Below, piece after piece: positions 1 to 7,561 of a DNA stretch of 47,962 nucleotides. The stretch comes from Deltaproteobacteria bacterium. Its GTDB lineage: Bacteria; Desulfobacterota; Desulfobaccia; Desulfobaccales; 0-14-0-80-60-11. The translations under genes and the position numbers were made by a program. How positions within the stretch are numbered: position 1 is the first letter of the stretch; each line of letters starts with the position of its first letter. The DNA lies in the NCBI GenBank assembly GCA_016874975.1, contig VGSQ01000011.1, forward strand, positions 1 to 47,962, given 5' to 3'. The notes beneath the pieces were generated by a model. It did not search any database and was not told where the DNA came from. It saw only the letters and a program-made list of their open reading frames with translations.

Positions 1-1
1 C

Positions 2-1039
2 GACCTGACGGTGCTTCTGCGGGAGCGCCGGGGCGAGCGGGGCAGCCTGCTGATGAGCATCCCCGAGGCCGAAGTGGTGCTGGACGAGCGGGGCTGGCCC
101 GTGGACGTGCGCCGGGTGGACCACCTGCTCTCCCACCAGATCATCGAAGAATTCATGATCGCCGCCAACGAGGCCGTGGGCGATTTCCTGGGGGAGCCCT
201 CCCTCTTCCGGGTGCACGACCGGCCCGACCCGGTGAAGCTGGCCGCCCTCCGGGACTTCGTGCGCAGCCTGGGGCTGGCGCTGCCGCCGGGGGCCAACCG
301 GGACCCCCGGGTGCTGCGGGAATTCCTCACCGAGGTGCAGGCCACCCCCTACGCCGCCATGGTGCAGCTCATGCCGCTCAGGTCCCTCAAGCAGGCCTGC
401 TACTCCGGCGAAAACCGGGGCCACTACGGCCTGGCGGTGCAGTTCTACACCCACTTCACCTCCCCCATCCGGCGCTACCCGGACCTGCTGGTGCACCGCC
501 TGCTGGCGGCCCGGCTGGAGAACAAAAAGCCGCCCCTGTCCCTGGCCGCCGACGACCTGGAGGAGACGGCCCGCTACCTCTCCCAGCGGGAGCGCCGGGC
601 CATCGAGGCCGAGCGGGAGATGCTGGCCCGCATGCAGGTGCGCTGCCTGGCCCACCGCCTGGGCGAGGTCTTCACCGGCCGCATCACCGGCGTCACCGCC
701 TTCGGGTTTTTCGTGGCCCTGGACGAAATCTACGCCGACGGCCTGGTGCGCCTGGTGGACCTGCCCGACGACTACTACAAATTTGACGAAGCCCGCCAAC
801 GCCTGATAGGCCGCCGCCACCGCCGGGTCTTTCAACTGGGCGACAGCGTGACCGTGACCGTGGCCCGGGTGGACGTCAAACGGCGCCACGTCAGCCTGGA
901 GTTGGTGGGGGAAGGGGAGGGGGCGACAGAGGTATTCTGCCAACAAGGATCGACAGAAAAAGGAGAAGGTTCCGTCTCCCGCAGGAAAACCAAACGCAGA
1001 GGAGGTGATACTTTCAGAAAAAAGCCTGGTGAAGAATAA
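2..1039 (+). CDS. rnr: Ribonuclease R (RNB/S1 family), 3' part only
   Basis: This is a 3'-5' exoribonuclease of the RNase II/R family, which degrades structured RNA in the cytoplasm. The reading frame is open to the left edge, so the N-terminal cold-shock domains and the catalytic aspartates lie outside the window. The visible part is the second half of the RNB domain (including HFTSPIRRYPDL, a family hallmark), followed by an S1 RNA-binding domain from about base 660 (FTGRITGVTAFGFFVAL). It ends in a short basic, lysine/arginine-rich tail, as in other RNase R proteins and unlike most RNase II. The last about 100 bases are richer in A than the rest, at the border with the AT-rich restriction-modification island. 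The family call is firm. Choosing RNase R over RNase II rests on the basic tail. Confidence 0.93.
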   Translation, partial: DLTVLLRERRGERGSLLMSIPEAEVVLDERGWPVDVRRVDHLLSHQIIEEFMIAANEAVGDFLGEPSLFRVHDRPDPVKLAALRDFVRSLGLALPPGANRDPRVLREFLTEVQATPYAAMVQLMPLRSLKQACYSGENRGHYGLAVQFYTHFTSPIRRYPDLLVHRLLAARLENKKPPLSLAADDLEETARYLSQRERRAIEAEREMLARMQVRCLAHRLGEVFTGRITGVTAFGFFVALDEIYADGLVRLVDLPDDYYKFDEARQRLIGRRHRRVFQLGDSVTVTVARVDVKRRHVSLELVGEGEGATEVFCQQGSTEKGEGSVSRRKTKRRGGDTFRKKPGEE

Positions 1040-1208
1040 ATTTTTTGAGGAAAATCCTGGAGAATAGAAGAAATTTCCCCAAAATGCTTCCAATTCTCAA
1101 AATCATAGCTTTTTACCCGAAATGGTTTCCCTTGACCAACTATCAAATATATGAGAATAAGTATATCCAAATAAAAAGATTATATCGATAAAAGGTTGGA
1201 TTTCTCAA

Positions 1209-1952
1209 ATGGATGATGAGAAACTTATAAGCTTAGGAAGGCAAGTAGAGGAATATTGTGGAAAATATTTAATTCCACTTGAGTATTTTTTCGATATTTT
1301 AAATGATCAAAAAGTAAATCCTATGATGCGCGGCAAAGGGATGGAATATAATATTTTATTATTATTACAAAATCAATTGGCATCATCTGAATGGATTATC
1401 CAGAAATTGAATCTGAATCCGCAGCCTAACATGCCTGATGTAGATATAGGGGTTACCCACCGTCGCACAGGAGTCATAATAAAGGTTGAATCGAAACCCG
1501 CTGTAAGAGATTCTATGAAAAGCGGCAAGCGCTCGAAAAAATGCAAAATCCCCCACTTTAATGTGAAATGCCATCGCAGTAGGAGCAGTCTTAAACTTTC
1601 AGGAACAACCAACGACCGATATGCTATCGATGTTTTTGATATTGTCATCACCAATCCAATGAATTCAATAATTAAAGGAAAAACTATTGGCCCAGATTTA
1701 GAATTAATTCAAGACGAAGAAATATTTAAAATCCTTTCCAATTACTATAAGGTCCATGACAGGGATGATCTTTTAAAAAGAATAGCCAATGATTGGCGGT
1801 TTGTTATTCCTGCCGAAATTTCAGAAAAAGGTTTCATTCCCAGGACCCCCCTCGTTTTGTTAGAAAATGACCCAAATTGGTTGCCTATTAATCAAATTGA
1901 AACAAAAATGCTGAAGATAGTTAGAGATAAAATCCAATCAAGACGTCGTTAG
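1209..1952 (+). CDS. Putative type II restriction endonuclease (PD-(D/E)XK)
   Basis: This 247-residue protein has no family I can name, but two observations point to a restriction endonuclease. First, P76-D77, D79 and E94-S95-K96 fit the PD-X(n)-(D/E)XK nuclease core, with hydrophobic strands around them. Second, the next gene, convergent and 35 bp away, is a DNA adenine methylase. Base composition is strongly AT-rich compared with the surrounding GC-rich genes, and codon use differs, which indicates recent transfer. A basic stretch follows the ESK motif (SGKRSKKCK). The ribosome site before ATG 1209 is weak. The protein is cytoplasmic, with no signal peptide or membrane segment. Recognition sequence is unknown. 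A GATC-type specificity would be possible given the Dam-like partner, but that is inference. Confidence 0.72.
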   Translation: MDDEKLISLGRQVEEYCGKYLIPLEYFFDILNDQKVNPMMRGKGMEYNILLLLQNQLASSEWIIQKLNLNPQPNMPDVDIGVTHRRTGVIIKVESKPAVRDSMKSGKRSKKCKIPHFNVKCHRSRSSLKLSGTTNDRYAIDVFDIVITNPMNSIIKGKTIGPDLELIQDEEIFKILSNYYKVHDRDDLLKRIANDWRFVIPAEISEKGFIPRTPLVLLENDPNWLPINQIETKMLKIVRDKIQSRRR

Positions 1953-1987
1953 CAGCGGCTGTATCGATATTGTTAGATCGGAAAAAG

Positions 1988-2857
1988 TTATTTAGCAGAT
2001 TGCCAAAGATATGGCTGTGTATTAGATTTGTAATTAAAAATAAATATTTCCCTTCCTTTGTAGCGCTCCCCCTTTCTCTTGACCTTTGTCTTTTGATCAT
2101 CCGTTCGATTAATACAGTAATTCCACTCTCTCTCATGAATTTCTGCGGCCCAGTCATAAAGAGACCACAACTCATTGCTATTATCATATGTAAGTAAAAA
2201 CAATAGTCTATTGCTATTTCTTCGAAGAACGTCACGAAGTCGTAAGTGGTCTTCATAATTAAAAGTGCAAGTATAGAATTTGTCTTGATCCGCATTAAAA
2301 TATGGTGGATCGACAAAAAGAAAAGAACCATCCGGTGCATTGTCAATTATAGATTCAAAATCTTCACAGTATAGCTCTACATTATGAAGTTTCTCAGATG
2401 TCCTTAAAATATTTCTTGGCCAGTTCTCGGGCCGCATTGAAAATTTATCACCATATCCAAAATAGCAATTTTGATTATTCATGATTCCGCTAAATGATAT
2501 TCTGTTAAGAAAATACCATCTACCGGCGCGGTCCAGTTCACTTTCTGGTTTAAAAATATTTTTATAATAGTGATGTAATTCCTTCTTTGCCGGCTTGCCT
2601 TCGAGAAAGCGAATTAAATTTTCTGGTTCATCTCTTATAAATCTATATACGTTCATTAGTTCTTCATCGAGGTCATTAAGAATGTTTCTTTTTACCTTCT
2701 CTTTCGCAAAGAAAATTGAGCCACCGCCGACCAGAGGCTCACAATAGCAGGAATGGTGAGGGATGTGTTCAAGGATTAGTTTTCGTGCGTAGAATTTCCC
2801 TCCTGCATACCTGAAGGGGGAATTTATTGAACCGTTTGAGTTATTCCCTTTCTTCAT
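1988..2857 (-). CDS. D12-class DNA adenine-N6 methyltransferase (Dam-like)
   Basis: This protein transfers a methyl group from S-adenosylmethionine to N6 of adenine in a specific DNA site. It is the likely protective partner of the convergent endonuclease. The 289 residues show the alpha-class (D12) order: FRYAGGK near residues 15-21 and EPLVGGGSIFF at 40-50 for SAM binding, and the catalytic FVDPPYF with DPPY at 183-186. Length matches Dam/DpnII-type enzymes (about 270-290). A GGTGG ribosome site lies 3 bases before ATG 2857. The gene is AT-rich like its partner and unlike the rest of the window. An orphan regulatory Dam would be an alternative, but the adjacent nuclease-like gene argues for a restriction-modification pair. 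Confidence 0.9.
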   Translation of the reverse strand: MKKGNNSNGSINSPFRYAGGKFYARKLILEHIPHHSCYCEPLVGGGSIFFAKEKVKRNILNDLDEELMNVYRFIRDEPENLIRFLEGKPAKKELHHYYKNIFKPESELDRAGRWYFLNRISFSGIMNNQNCYFGYGDKFSMRPENWPRNILRTSEKLHNVELYCEDFESIIDNAPDGSFLFVDPPYFNADQDKFYTCTFNYEDHLRLRDVLRRNSNRLLFLLTYDNSNELWSLYDWAAEIHEREWNYCINRTDDQKTKVKRKGERYKGREIFIFNYKSNTQPYLWQSAK

Positions 2858-3002
2858 AATCCACCAAATATTGTATTATACTGCACATAATAAACAATAT
2901 GTAGATTTTGTCAAGCGAATTCTAAGGGAAACAGCCCTATCTGCAGGCGTTAATTTTCCAAATATTTATTGTGAAATAAATCGGATTTTGAGAGACAAAC
3001 AT

Positions 3003-3032
3003 TAAAAGAAAAGGGTAGGCGTTGCCTACCCT
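3003..3032 (-). terminator. Rho-independent terminator after the zinc-ribbon gene
   Basis: A perfect 9-bp stem (AGGGTAGGC / GCCTACCCT) with a 3-base loop occupies 3012-3032. Read on the minus strand it is followed by a TTTTCTTTT tract (3003-3011). It lies 68 bp past the stop of the minus-strand zinc-ribbon gene and upstream of the methylase, so it should separate the two transcripts. Confidence 0.85.
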
Positions 3033-3099
3033 CAGGATATTTATAATAATTTACAAAATGTTAGCGTCTCTTCGGCCTCATCTGAATGGCTCAAAAAAT

Positions 3100-3621
3100 T
3101 CACCGTTTCCAGTAAACCCGGACGAACTTGTCCATTTCCGACCAGCGGATGTCCAGCTCGCCCTTGTAGGCTTTGTAGACGGCCCGGCCCAGGTGCTGGG
3201 CCAGCTTTTCGGTGGTGGTTTCGATCACCAGCTTGTCCCAGTCCTCCTGGTTCATGTTCATGATGCGGTCCTGGACGCTGCGGGCGCGCACCCGGGCGGC
3301 CTCGTTCTCGATGAGGGTGACGATTTCCTGCTGGCGCTCCCGGAAAAACTCGCCGCTCAGGGTGAGAATGCCCTCGGGATAGCGGTCCTTGATCTTGCGG
3401 CAGGTGGGGCAGGTCACTTCCCGCACCTTGTTCGTTCCGGCCAGCTTTTTGGCCGCCTTCTCATCAAAGAACCAGCGCTTGTTCTGGTAGAGGGCCTGGC
3501 AGCCGGTGCACAGGGCCGCCTCCTGCCCTTCCTCCAGGAAATAGGGGTCCTCGGTGCGGCCCGCGTGGCCGAATTTCTTGCCCTTCTCGCCGCTCCACTT
3601 GCGATCCTGATACCGTCCCAT
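3100..3621 (-). CDS. BCAM0308-family zinc-ribbon protein
   Basis: This is a 173-residue cytoplasmic protein of the conserved but poorly characterised family named after Burkholderia BCAM0308. It carries two zinc-knuckle CxxC pairs, LCTGCQALY followed about 40 residues later by TCPTCRKI, and a YPEGIL segment typical of the family. The C-terminal half is a mixed alpha/beta region ending in basic residues. I chose ATG 3621 (MGRYQDRKW) over the in-frame start 36 codons upstream because it is preceded by a strong AGGGGAGG ribosome site. The function is unknown. The two zinc ribbons and basic charge suggest nucleic-acid or ribosome contact, which is inference. The gene is single and ends in its own terminator. 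Confidence 0.75.
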   Translation of the reverse strand: MGRYQDRKWSGEKGKKFGHAGRTEDPYFLEEGQEAALCTGCQALYQNKRWFFDEKAAKKLAGTNKVREVTCPTCRKIKDRYPEGILTLSGEFFRERQQEIVTLIENEAARVRARSVQDRIMNMNQEDWDKLVIETTTEKLAQHLGRAVYKAYKGELDIRWSEMDKFVRVYWKR

Positions 3622-3908
3622 ATGCCCGCCTCCCCTTGAGATTTGGTTTTGACTCGGCGTGGGGGATACCTTAAGGATGATTATCTCCGGGCCCGCAAAA
3701 AATGCCAGCACTTTGTGGGGTCCCTCCATTCCGGGAACATGAGGAGGAGCCGCGCCCGAGCCTGGGTCTCACACCAGAAAATCGCCACCCCCGACAAGAT
3801 TACTGGCCTTAGAAAAATTTTTCTGCTAAAGTTCCATTAAGCGATCCTCCACAGAGAATGGCTTGGATCCAATTCATGATGGACCGAGACCGGCAAGGAG
3901 GGGATGTC

Positions 3909-4523
3909 ATGCACCTTCCGCGAGCCAGCCGGGAGGTTTTTTTATCTGAAACCCCCGAAATGGCGAAATTTTCCCAGGCCCTGGACCAGATGCTGGGGGA
4001 GCTGGGCGGCGTTTTCGCCCGCCTGGCCCCGGAGTCGCCCGGGATCCTCATCCGGGAGTTGGAGGCCGCGCCCCGCATCTTCGGCTGCGCCGCCGGACGC
4101 TCCGGCTTCATCCTGCGGGGCTTCCTCATGCGCCTCATGCACCTGGGGCTCACCGTCTACGTGGTGGGGGAAACCATCACGCCCCGCCTCCAGCCCGGCG
4201 ATCTGCTCATCGTCATGTCCGGCTCCGGGGAAACGGCCCAGCCCCGGGAGATCCTGCGGCGGGCCAAGGCCCACGGCGCCCGCACCCTGGCCCTCACCGC
4301 CTGCCTCGACTCCAGCATCGGCCGGGAAGCCCACGTGACGGTGCATATCCCCGGCACCACCAAGCTCACCCTGGCCCAGGAGCCGGCCTCGGCCCAATGC
4401 CCGGGCAGCCTCTTCGAACAGGCCACCTTTCTCCTCCTGGAGGCCGCCGTCCTCTTCCTCTATGAACAGCGCCTGGGCGGCGACCACGACGAAATGCTGG
4501 CCCGGCATGCGAATTTGGAGTAA
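3909..4523 (+). CDS. hxlB: 6-phospho-3-hexuloisomerase (PHI)
   Basis: PHI interconverts D-arabino-hex-3-ulose 6-phosphate and fructose 6-phosphate, the second step of the ribulose monophosphate pathway. The 204-residue SIS-domain protein shows the AAGRSG phosphosugar loop (about 61-66), the SGSGET motif (104-109) and the PGSLFEQ segment (165-171), where a catalytic glutamate of this family sits. I take ATG 3909 as the start because AAGGAGGGG lies just before it; two earlier in-frame ATGs lack a ribosome site. The next gene, 75 bp downstream on the same strand, encodes the partner synthase, so the two form an operon in the order isomerase-synthase. Depending on direction, the pair either fixes formaldehyde or makes ribulose 5-phosphate. 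Confidence 0.92.
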   Translation: MHLPRASREVFLSETPEMAKFSQALDQMLGELGGVFARLAPESPGILIRELEAAPRIFGCAAGRSGFILRGFLMRLMHLGLTVYVVGETITPRLQPGDLLIVMSGSGETAQPREILRRAKAHGARTLALTACLDSSIGREAHVTVHIPGTTKLTLAQEPASAQCPGSLFEQATFLLLEAAVLFLYEQRLGGDHDEMLARHANLE

Positions 4524-4598
4524 TTTGGTGAGGGAGGGGGCCAGTGGTCCCGGGCCCCCGCCTCTCCTTTTACCATCTCCCTACCCAACAGGTATCCC

Positions 4599-5888
4599 AT
4601 GACCGCGATCTTGCAATTGGCGTTGGATTTCGTGGACCTGCACCGGGCCCTGGCCGTGGCCGAAGCCGCGGTGCCGGCGGGCGTGGACTGGGTCGAAGTG
4701 GGCACCCCCTTGATCAAGAGCGAGGGCCTGGACGCGGTGCGCCAGATCAAGGCCCGCTTCCCCGGCAAGACCGTGGTGGCGGACATGAAGATCATGGACG
4801 CAGGCCGCATCGAGGTGGAGTCCGCGGCCAAGGCCGGGGCCCAGATCGTGGACGTCCTGGGCACTGCCAGTGACGCCACCATCCAGGAGTGCGTCCAGGC
4901 TGCCAAGAACTACGGCTCCAAAATCGTGGTGGACCTCATCGCCGTGCCCGACCCGGTGGCCCGGGCCCGCCGGGCCGAAGAGCTGGGGGCCGACTACATC
5001 ACCGTGCACGTGGCCATAGATGAACAGATGCAGGGGCGCGACCCCTTCGACACCCTGGCCGCGGTGAGCCGGGCCGTGAACATCCCCGTGGGCGTGGCCG
5101 GGGGCATCAACTCCGAGACCGCCGCCCTGGCCCTGAGCCACGGCGCCAGCTTCGTCATCGTGGGCGGCGCCATCACCAAGGCCAAGGACCCCGCCGCGGC
5201 CACCCGGGACCTGCGCCGGGCCCTTGACGAAGGGGAGGTCATCCCCACCACGCTGTTCAAGCGGGCCGGGGAGGAGCAGCTCCGCCAGGTGCTGGAGATG
5301 GTCTCCGCCGCCAACCTGAGCGACGCCCTGCACCGGGGCGGCGTCCTGGAGGGCTTAAAACCCCTGTTTCCCGGCATCAAGATGGTGGGCCGGGCCCTCA
5401 CCGTGCGCACCTATCCCGGCGACTGGGCCAAGCCCGTGGAGGCCATCGACCTGGCCCAGCCCGGCGACGTCCTGGTCATCGACGCGGGCGGGGTGGGCCC
5501 TGCCATCTGGGGCGAGCTGGCCACCCATTCGGCCCTGGAAAAAGGCCTGAGCGGCGTGGTCATCGACGGGGCGCTCCGGGACGCGGGCGACATCGTCCGG
5601 CTGGCCTTTCCCGCCTTCAGTCGCCTCATCATGCCCAACGCCGGGGAGCCCCGGGGCTTCGGCGAGATCGGCGTCCCCATCCGCATGGGCGCCGTCCGGG
5701 TGGAATCGGGCGACTGGCTCCTGGGCGACGACGACGGCGTGGTGGTCCTGCCCCAGCGGGTGGCGGTGGAGTACGCCAACCGCGCCATGGACGTCCTGGA
5801 AAAGGAAAACCGCATCCGGGAGGAGATCAAGGAAGGCCGCACTCTGGCGGAGGTGACGGATCTGCTGCGGTGGGAGAAGAAGGTGTAA
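4599..5888 (+). CDS. hxlA: 3-hexulose-6-phosphate synthase fused to RraA-like domain
   Basis: Residues 1 to about 210 are a TIM-barrel hexulose-phosphate synthase of the OMP-decarboxylase suprafamily, with the metal-binding DxKxxD motif at D62-K64-D67. It condenses formaldehyde with ribulose 5-phosphate, or runs in reverse to supply pentose phosphate. Residues about 220-429 are an RraA-like domain (LSDALHRGG start, DGALRD near 322-327). That fold is shared by the RNase E regulator RraA and by oxo-acid aldolases such as 4-hydroxy-4-methyl-2-oxoglutarate aldolase. Total length (429) matches the known bifunctional HPS/RraA architecture. Only a weak AGGT ribosome site precedes ATG 4599. The role of the second domain is unresolved, and aldolase activity is as plausible as RNase control. 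The gene works with the upstream isomerase. Confidence 0.9.
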   Translation: MTAILQLALDFVDLHRALAVAEAAVPAGVDWVEVGTPLIKSEGLDAVRQIKARFPGKTVVADMKIMDAGRIEVESAAKAGAQIVDVLGTASDATIQECVQAAKNYGSKIVVDLIAVPDPVARARRAEELGADYITVHVAIDEQMQGRDPFDTLAAVSRAVNIPVGVAGGINSETAALALSHGASFVIVGGAITKAKDPAAATRDLRRALDEGEVIPTTLFKRAGEEQLRQVLEMVSAANLSDALHRGGVLEGLKPLFPGIKMVGRALTVRTYPGDWAKPVEAIDLAQPGDVLVIDAGGVGPAIWGELATHSALEKGLSGVVIDGALRDAGDIVRLAFPAFSRLIMPNAGEPRGFGEIGVPIRMGAVRVESGDWLLGDDDGVVVLPQRVAVEYANRAMDVLEKENRIREEIKEGRTLAEVTDLLRWEKKV

Positions 5889-5956
5889 AAAACTCTTTCA
5901 TTCCTTTAAAATAAAGATTTGAATATTCTCCTGATTCTTACCGAGGTATGCCTGCC

Positions 5957-6172
5957 ATGTCCCAGGTACAAACCTTTGGGGAACTTTTGGATGCCGTGGA
6001 TAACCTTTCCAGGGAAGACAAGGAAGCTTTTCTCGAAGTGCTCCAAAGACGCTTTATTGAACAAAGGCGGGAGGAGATAGCTGCTGAAGTAGAAGCGGCC
6101 CGCCAGGCATTCCGGGCAGGTGAGTGTCGCCCCGCCAGTGTCGATGAGTTGGTAAAAGAAATCTTGACGTGA
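5957..6172 (+). CDS. Antitoxin-like protein of an addiction module (orphan)
   Basis: This small acidic helical protein (71 residues from ATG 5957) resembles antitoxins that accompany RelE/ParE or PIN-type toxins. It shows LSREDKEAFLEVLQRR, the IEQRREEIAAEVEAAR helix and a C-terminal tail ending SVDELVKEIL, where such antitoxins usually bind their toxin. An earlier ATG at 5948 has GAGG only one base away, so 5957 is preferred. No toxin gene follows. A GTG overlapping the stop (6169-6171) opens a reading frame that dies after 17 codons at 6220-6222, as expected if a toxin gene had been removed. The AT-rich AbiGi-family gene comes next. The family assignment is from sequence character and is moderately sure. 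Confidence 0.6.
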   Translation: MSQVQTFGELLDAVDNLSREDKEAFLEVLQRRFIEQRREEIAAEVEAARQAFRAGECRPASVDELVKEILT

Positions 6173-6222
6173 AGCGACTACCAGCAGATCAAGGAAGGCA
6201 GGACCATTGCGAAAAAGGATAG
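6169..6222 (+). pseudogene. Possible truncated toxin start
   Basis: A GTG codon overlaps the antitoxin stop codon (GTGA), the usual coupling in toxin-antitoxin operons, and opens a frame beginning VKRLPADQGRQ that stops after 17 codons. This is what a toxin gene deleted for nearly all its length would leave. It is too short to recognise any toxin family. Another reading frame over the same bases resembles the C-terminus of the RraA domain upstream (QIKEGRTIA versus EIKEGRTLA), so it could instead be a relic of that gene. Confidence 0.3.
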
Positions 6223-6226
6223 TATA

Positions 6227-6949
6227 ATGTTTGCCAAGCAACGTTACGTATCAAAAGAACTTACGCATTTTGTGGGAACGAAAAAAAAAGAAGATGAGCG
6301 GTATCCCTTATTGTTAAAAATAATAAAAACAGGTTGGCTGAGTGCGCCTCCTCATGATCCGTCGAGAAGTGGTAGTATGAGTCTTATGATTGATTTCAAT
6401 GTTGAGCTTTCAAGTAATGCAATGTACAATCCAAATATGGTCTGTTTCTGCGATATTCCAATTAATGACTTACATATCCATATAAAGAAATATACCCCCT
6501 TCGGCATTTCTTTCGATAAGTCTTTCCTGATAAAGAATGGTGCTAATCCGATGTTTTATATTTCCAATAATAGCTTAGTTCATAAGATCGGTGGAAACGA
6601 TAAAATAAAGCTATCTGAAGGCTATGATTATATTAGGCATGAGTTTCATTATATTCTGACTGCTAGCGCCAATTTTCTTAAAAATAATATCCCTGACATA
6701 ACGACGGAGCGTGTCATGCATTTGTATCATTTTATTAACTATTATATGTTTAGCTTTTTAAAATTTTTTGATGCTAAAAAGTCTGATGATGATAAAGATA
6801 ATTTTTATATGGAAAGAGAGTGGAGAATTCTTGGGGACCTAAGCTTCTCTTTGGAAGATGTGGAACGGATTATTTTGCCGAGAGCTTATGGGAAAAAAAT
6901 AAGAGAAGACCTCCCAGAATATTGCGGACAAATTTCTTTTGTTGATTGA
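6227..6949 (+). CDS. AbiGi-family abortive-infection protein
   Basis: This 240-residue AT-rich protein belongs to the family annotated as abortive infection AbiGi. It starts with YVSKELTHFVG and a short helical segment with an SGWLS-like turn (IIKTGWLS). It then carries the conserved MVCFCDIPINDL block around residue 66, a YTPFGISFDKSFLIK-type block, and an EREWRILGD segment near the C-terminus. Named proteins in this family are assigned the antitoxin role of the AbiG phage-resistance system by annotation, but biochemical evidence is thin, and many occur alone as here. No AbiGii partner is present. The ribosome site (AAGGAT) is weak. Base composition and codon use differ sharply from flanking genes, indicating transfer. 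It probably contributes to phage defence, which is inference from the family. Confidence 0.72.
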   Translation: MFAKQRYVSKELTHFVGTKKKEDERYPLLLKIIKTGWLSAPPHDPSRSGSMSLMIDFNVELSSNAMYNPNMVCFCDIPINDLHIHIKKYTPFGISFDKSFLIKNGANPMFYISNNSLVHKIGGNDKIKLSEGYDYIRHEFHYILTASANFLKNNIPDITTERVMHLYHFINYYMFSFLKFFDAKKSDDDKDNFYMEREWRILGDLSFSLEDVERIILPRAYGKKIREDLPEYCGQISFVD

Positions 6950-6959
6950 CTGGTCAAGG

Positions 6960-7159
6960 ATTCTCCTCCCCGCACTTTTTTTCGCCTCCTTGCCGCACAG
7001 TTCCCAGATGACACAGGACGGGCGGGTTTTGCAGTAGTTGCAGGGGTCGGTGCAGGCCCGGCAGGGATCCACTCACCCCCGGCAGTAGCCGAATTCCAGC
7101 TTGTCGCAGCGTCCCCAGGCCTCCCGAAAGTTGTAAAAACGGCAGTCCGCCGTGTTTAT
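6960..7159 (-). pseudogene. Broken cysteine-rich protein with in-frame TGA
   Basis: Read on the minus strand from 7159, one frame gives ADCRFYNFREAWGRC, then FGYCRG, a TGA at 7073-7075, then VDPCRACTDPCNYC and PSCVIWELCGKEAKK. The coding character is obvious on both sides of the stop, and the TGA falls exactly where the repeating CxxC-xxx-CxxC spacing calls for a cysteine. No ATG, GTG or ribosome site precedes the first half (an ATA at 7157-7159 sits where a start might have been). The 3' end runs into the AT-rich AbiGi region and loses coding sense near 6960. The simplest reading is a decayed gene (TGC changed to TGA, ends lost). A selenocysteine codon is an unproven alternative. The function is unknown, but metal or iron-sulfur binding is likely from the cysteines. 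Confidence 0.55.
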
Positions 7160-7230
7160 GGCTATTTATTTTCTGCCAACAAGCAGTTACAATTTTTCCT
7201 TAGCCAGAAAAAAAGGGGGTAAAAGGAATA

Positions 7231-7302
7231 AGGGGACGCCGACCTCAATCCGCTCTGGACAAAAAACACGTCGGCATTTAAGGAAAAAGGCGGGCGTCCC
7301 CT
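7231..7302. repeat. Nested inverted repeat (REP-like element)
   Basis: A perfect 10-bp outer inverted repeat, AGGGGACGCC at 7231-7240 and GGCGTCCCCT at 7293-7302, encloses an inner pair, GCCGAC (7238-7243) and GTCGGC (7270-7275). It lies just past the stop of the minus-strand zinc protein, so it may fold at the mRNA 3' end. It also looks like a dispersed REP-type palindrome. No second copy was seen in this window. Confidence 0.55.
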
Positions 7303-7327
7303 CATTGCAAGGTTATTTCCTTCCGTT

Positions 7328-7561
7328 TCAGGCGGGCACCTTTTTGGGTTTGCACAGACAGTCGGGGGTGGTGGCCAGGCGGCCGCAGCCCTCGCAGGCA
7401 AACTGGATGGCCTCCAGCTTGCCTTTGCAGAAATGCTTTTCGTAGTGCGCGGTTTCCCCGCAAAAACCGCACTTCTGGGGTTCGCCCTTGGGGTTGCACA
7501 GATGCCCGGGCTCTTCGGCCAGGGCGCCGCAGGTCTCACAGACGTACACCCGTTTCGCCAT
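7328..7561 (-). CDS. Small cysteine-rich zinc-ribbon protein
   Basis: This is a 77-residue protein with paired cysteines throughout: VCETCG near the N-terminus, CGFCGE with a following histidine in the middle, and FACEGCG and CLCKP near the C-terminus. The pattern suggests two zinc ribbons or rubredoxin-like knuckles. Start ATG 7561 is chosen because GGAGGAGGG lies just upstream; an in-frame ATG 13 codons earlier has no such site. I do not recognise a named family. It is a single gene on the minus strand, followed by a long inverted repeat. It is probably cytoplasmic, with no signal peptide. A broken cysteine-rich gene in the same orientation lies just beyond, and the two may once have belonged together. 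Confidence 0.65.
   Translation of the reverse strand: MAKRVYVCETCGALAEEPGHLCNPKGEPQKCGFCGETAHYEKHFCKGKLEAIQFACEGCGRLATTPDCLCKPKKVPA

Noticed and set aside
1132-1165. Possible promoter (TTGACC...TATATG) before the endonuclease gene.
   Set aside because: Spacing between boxes does not fit, so I do not list it.
3022-3639. 205-codon open frame on the plus strand opposite the zinc-ribbon gene.
   Set aside because: The minus strand has the zinc motifs, a strong ribosome site and a matching terminator.
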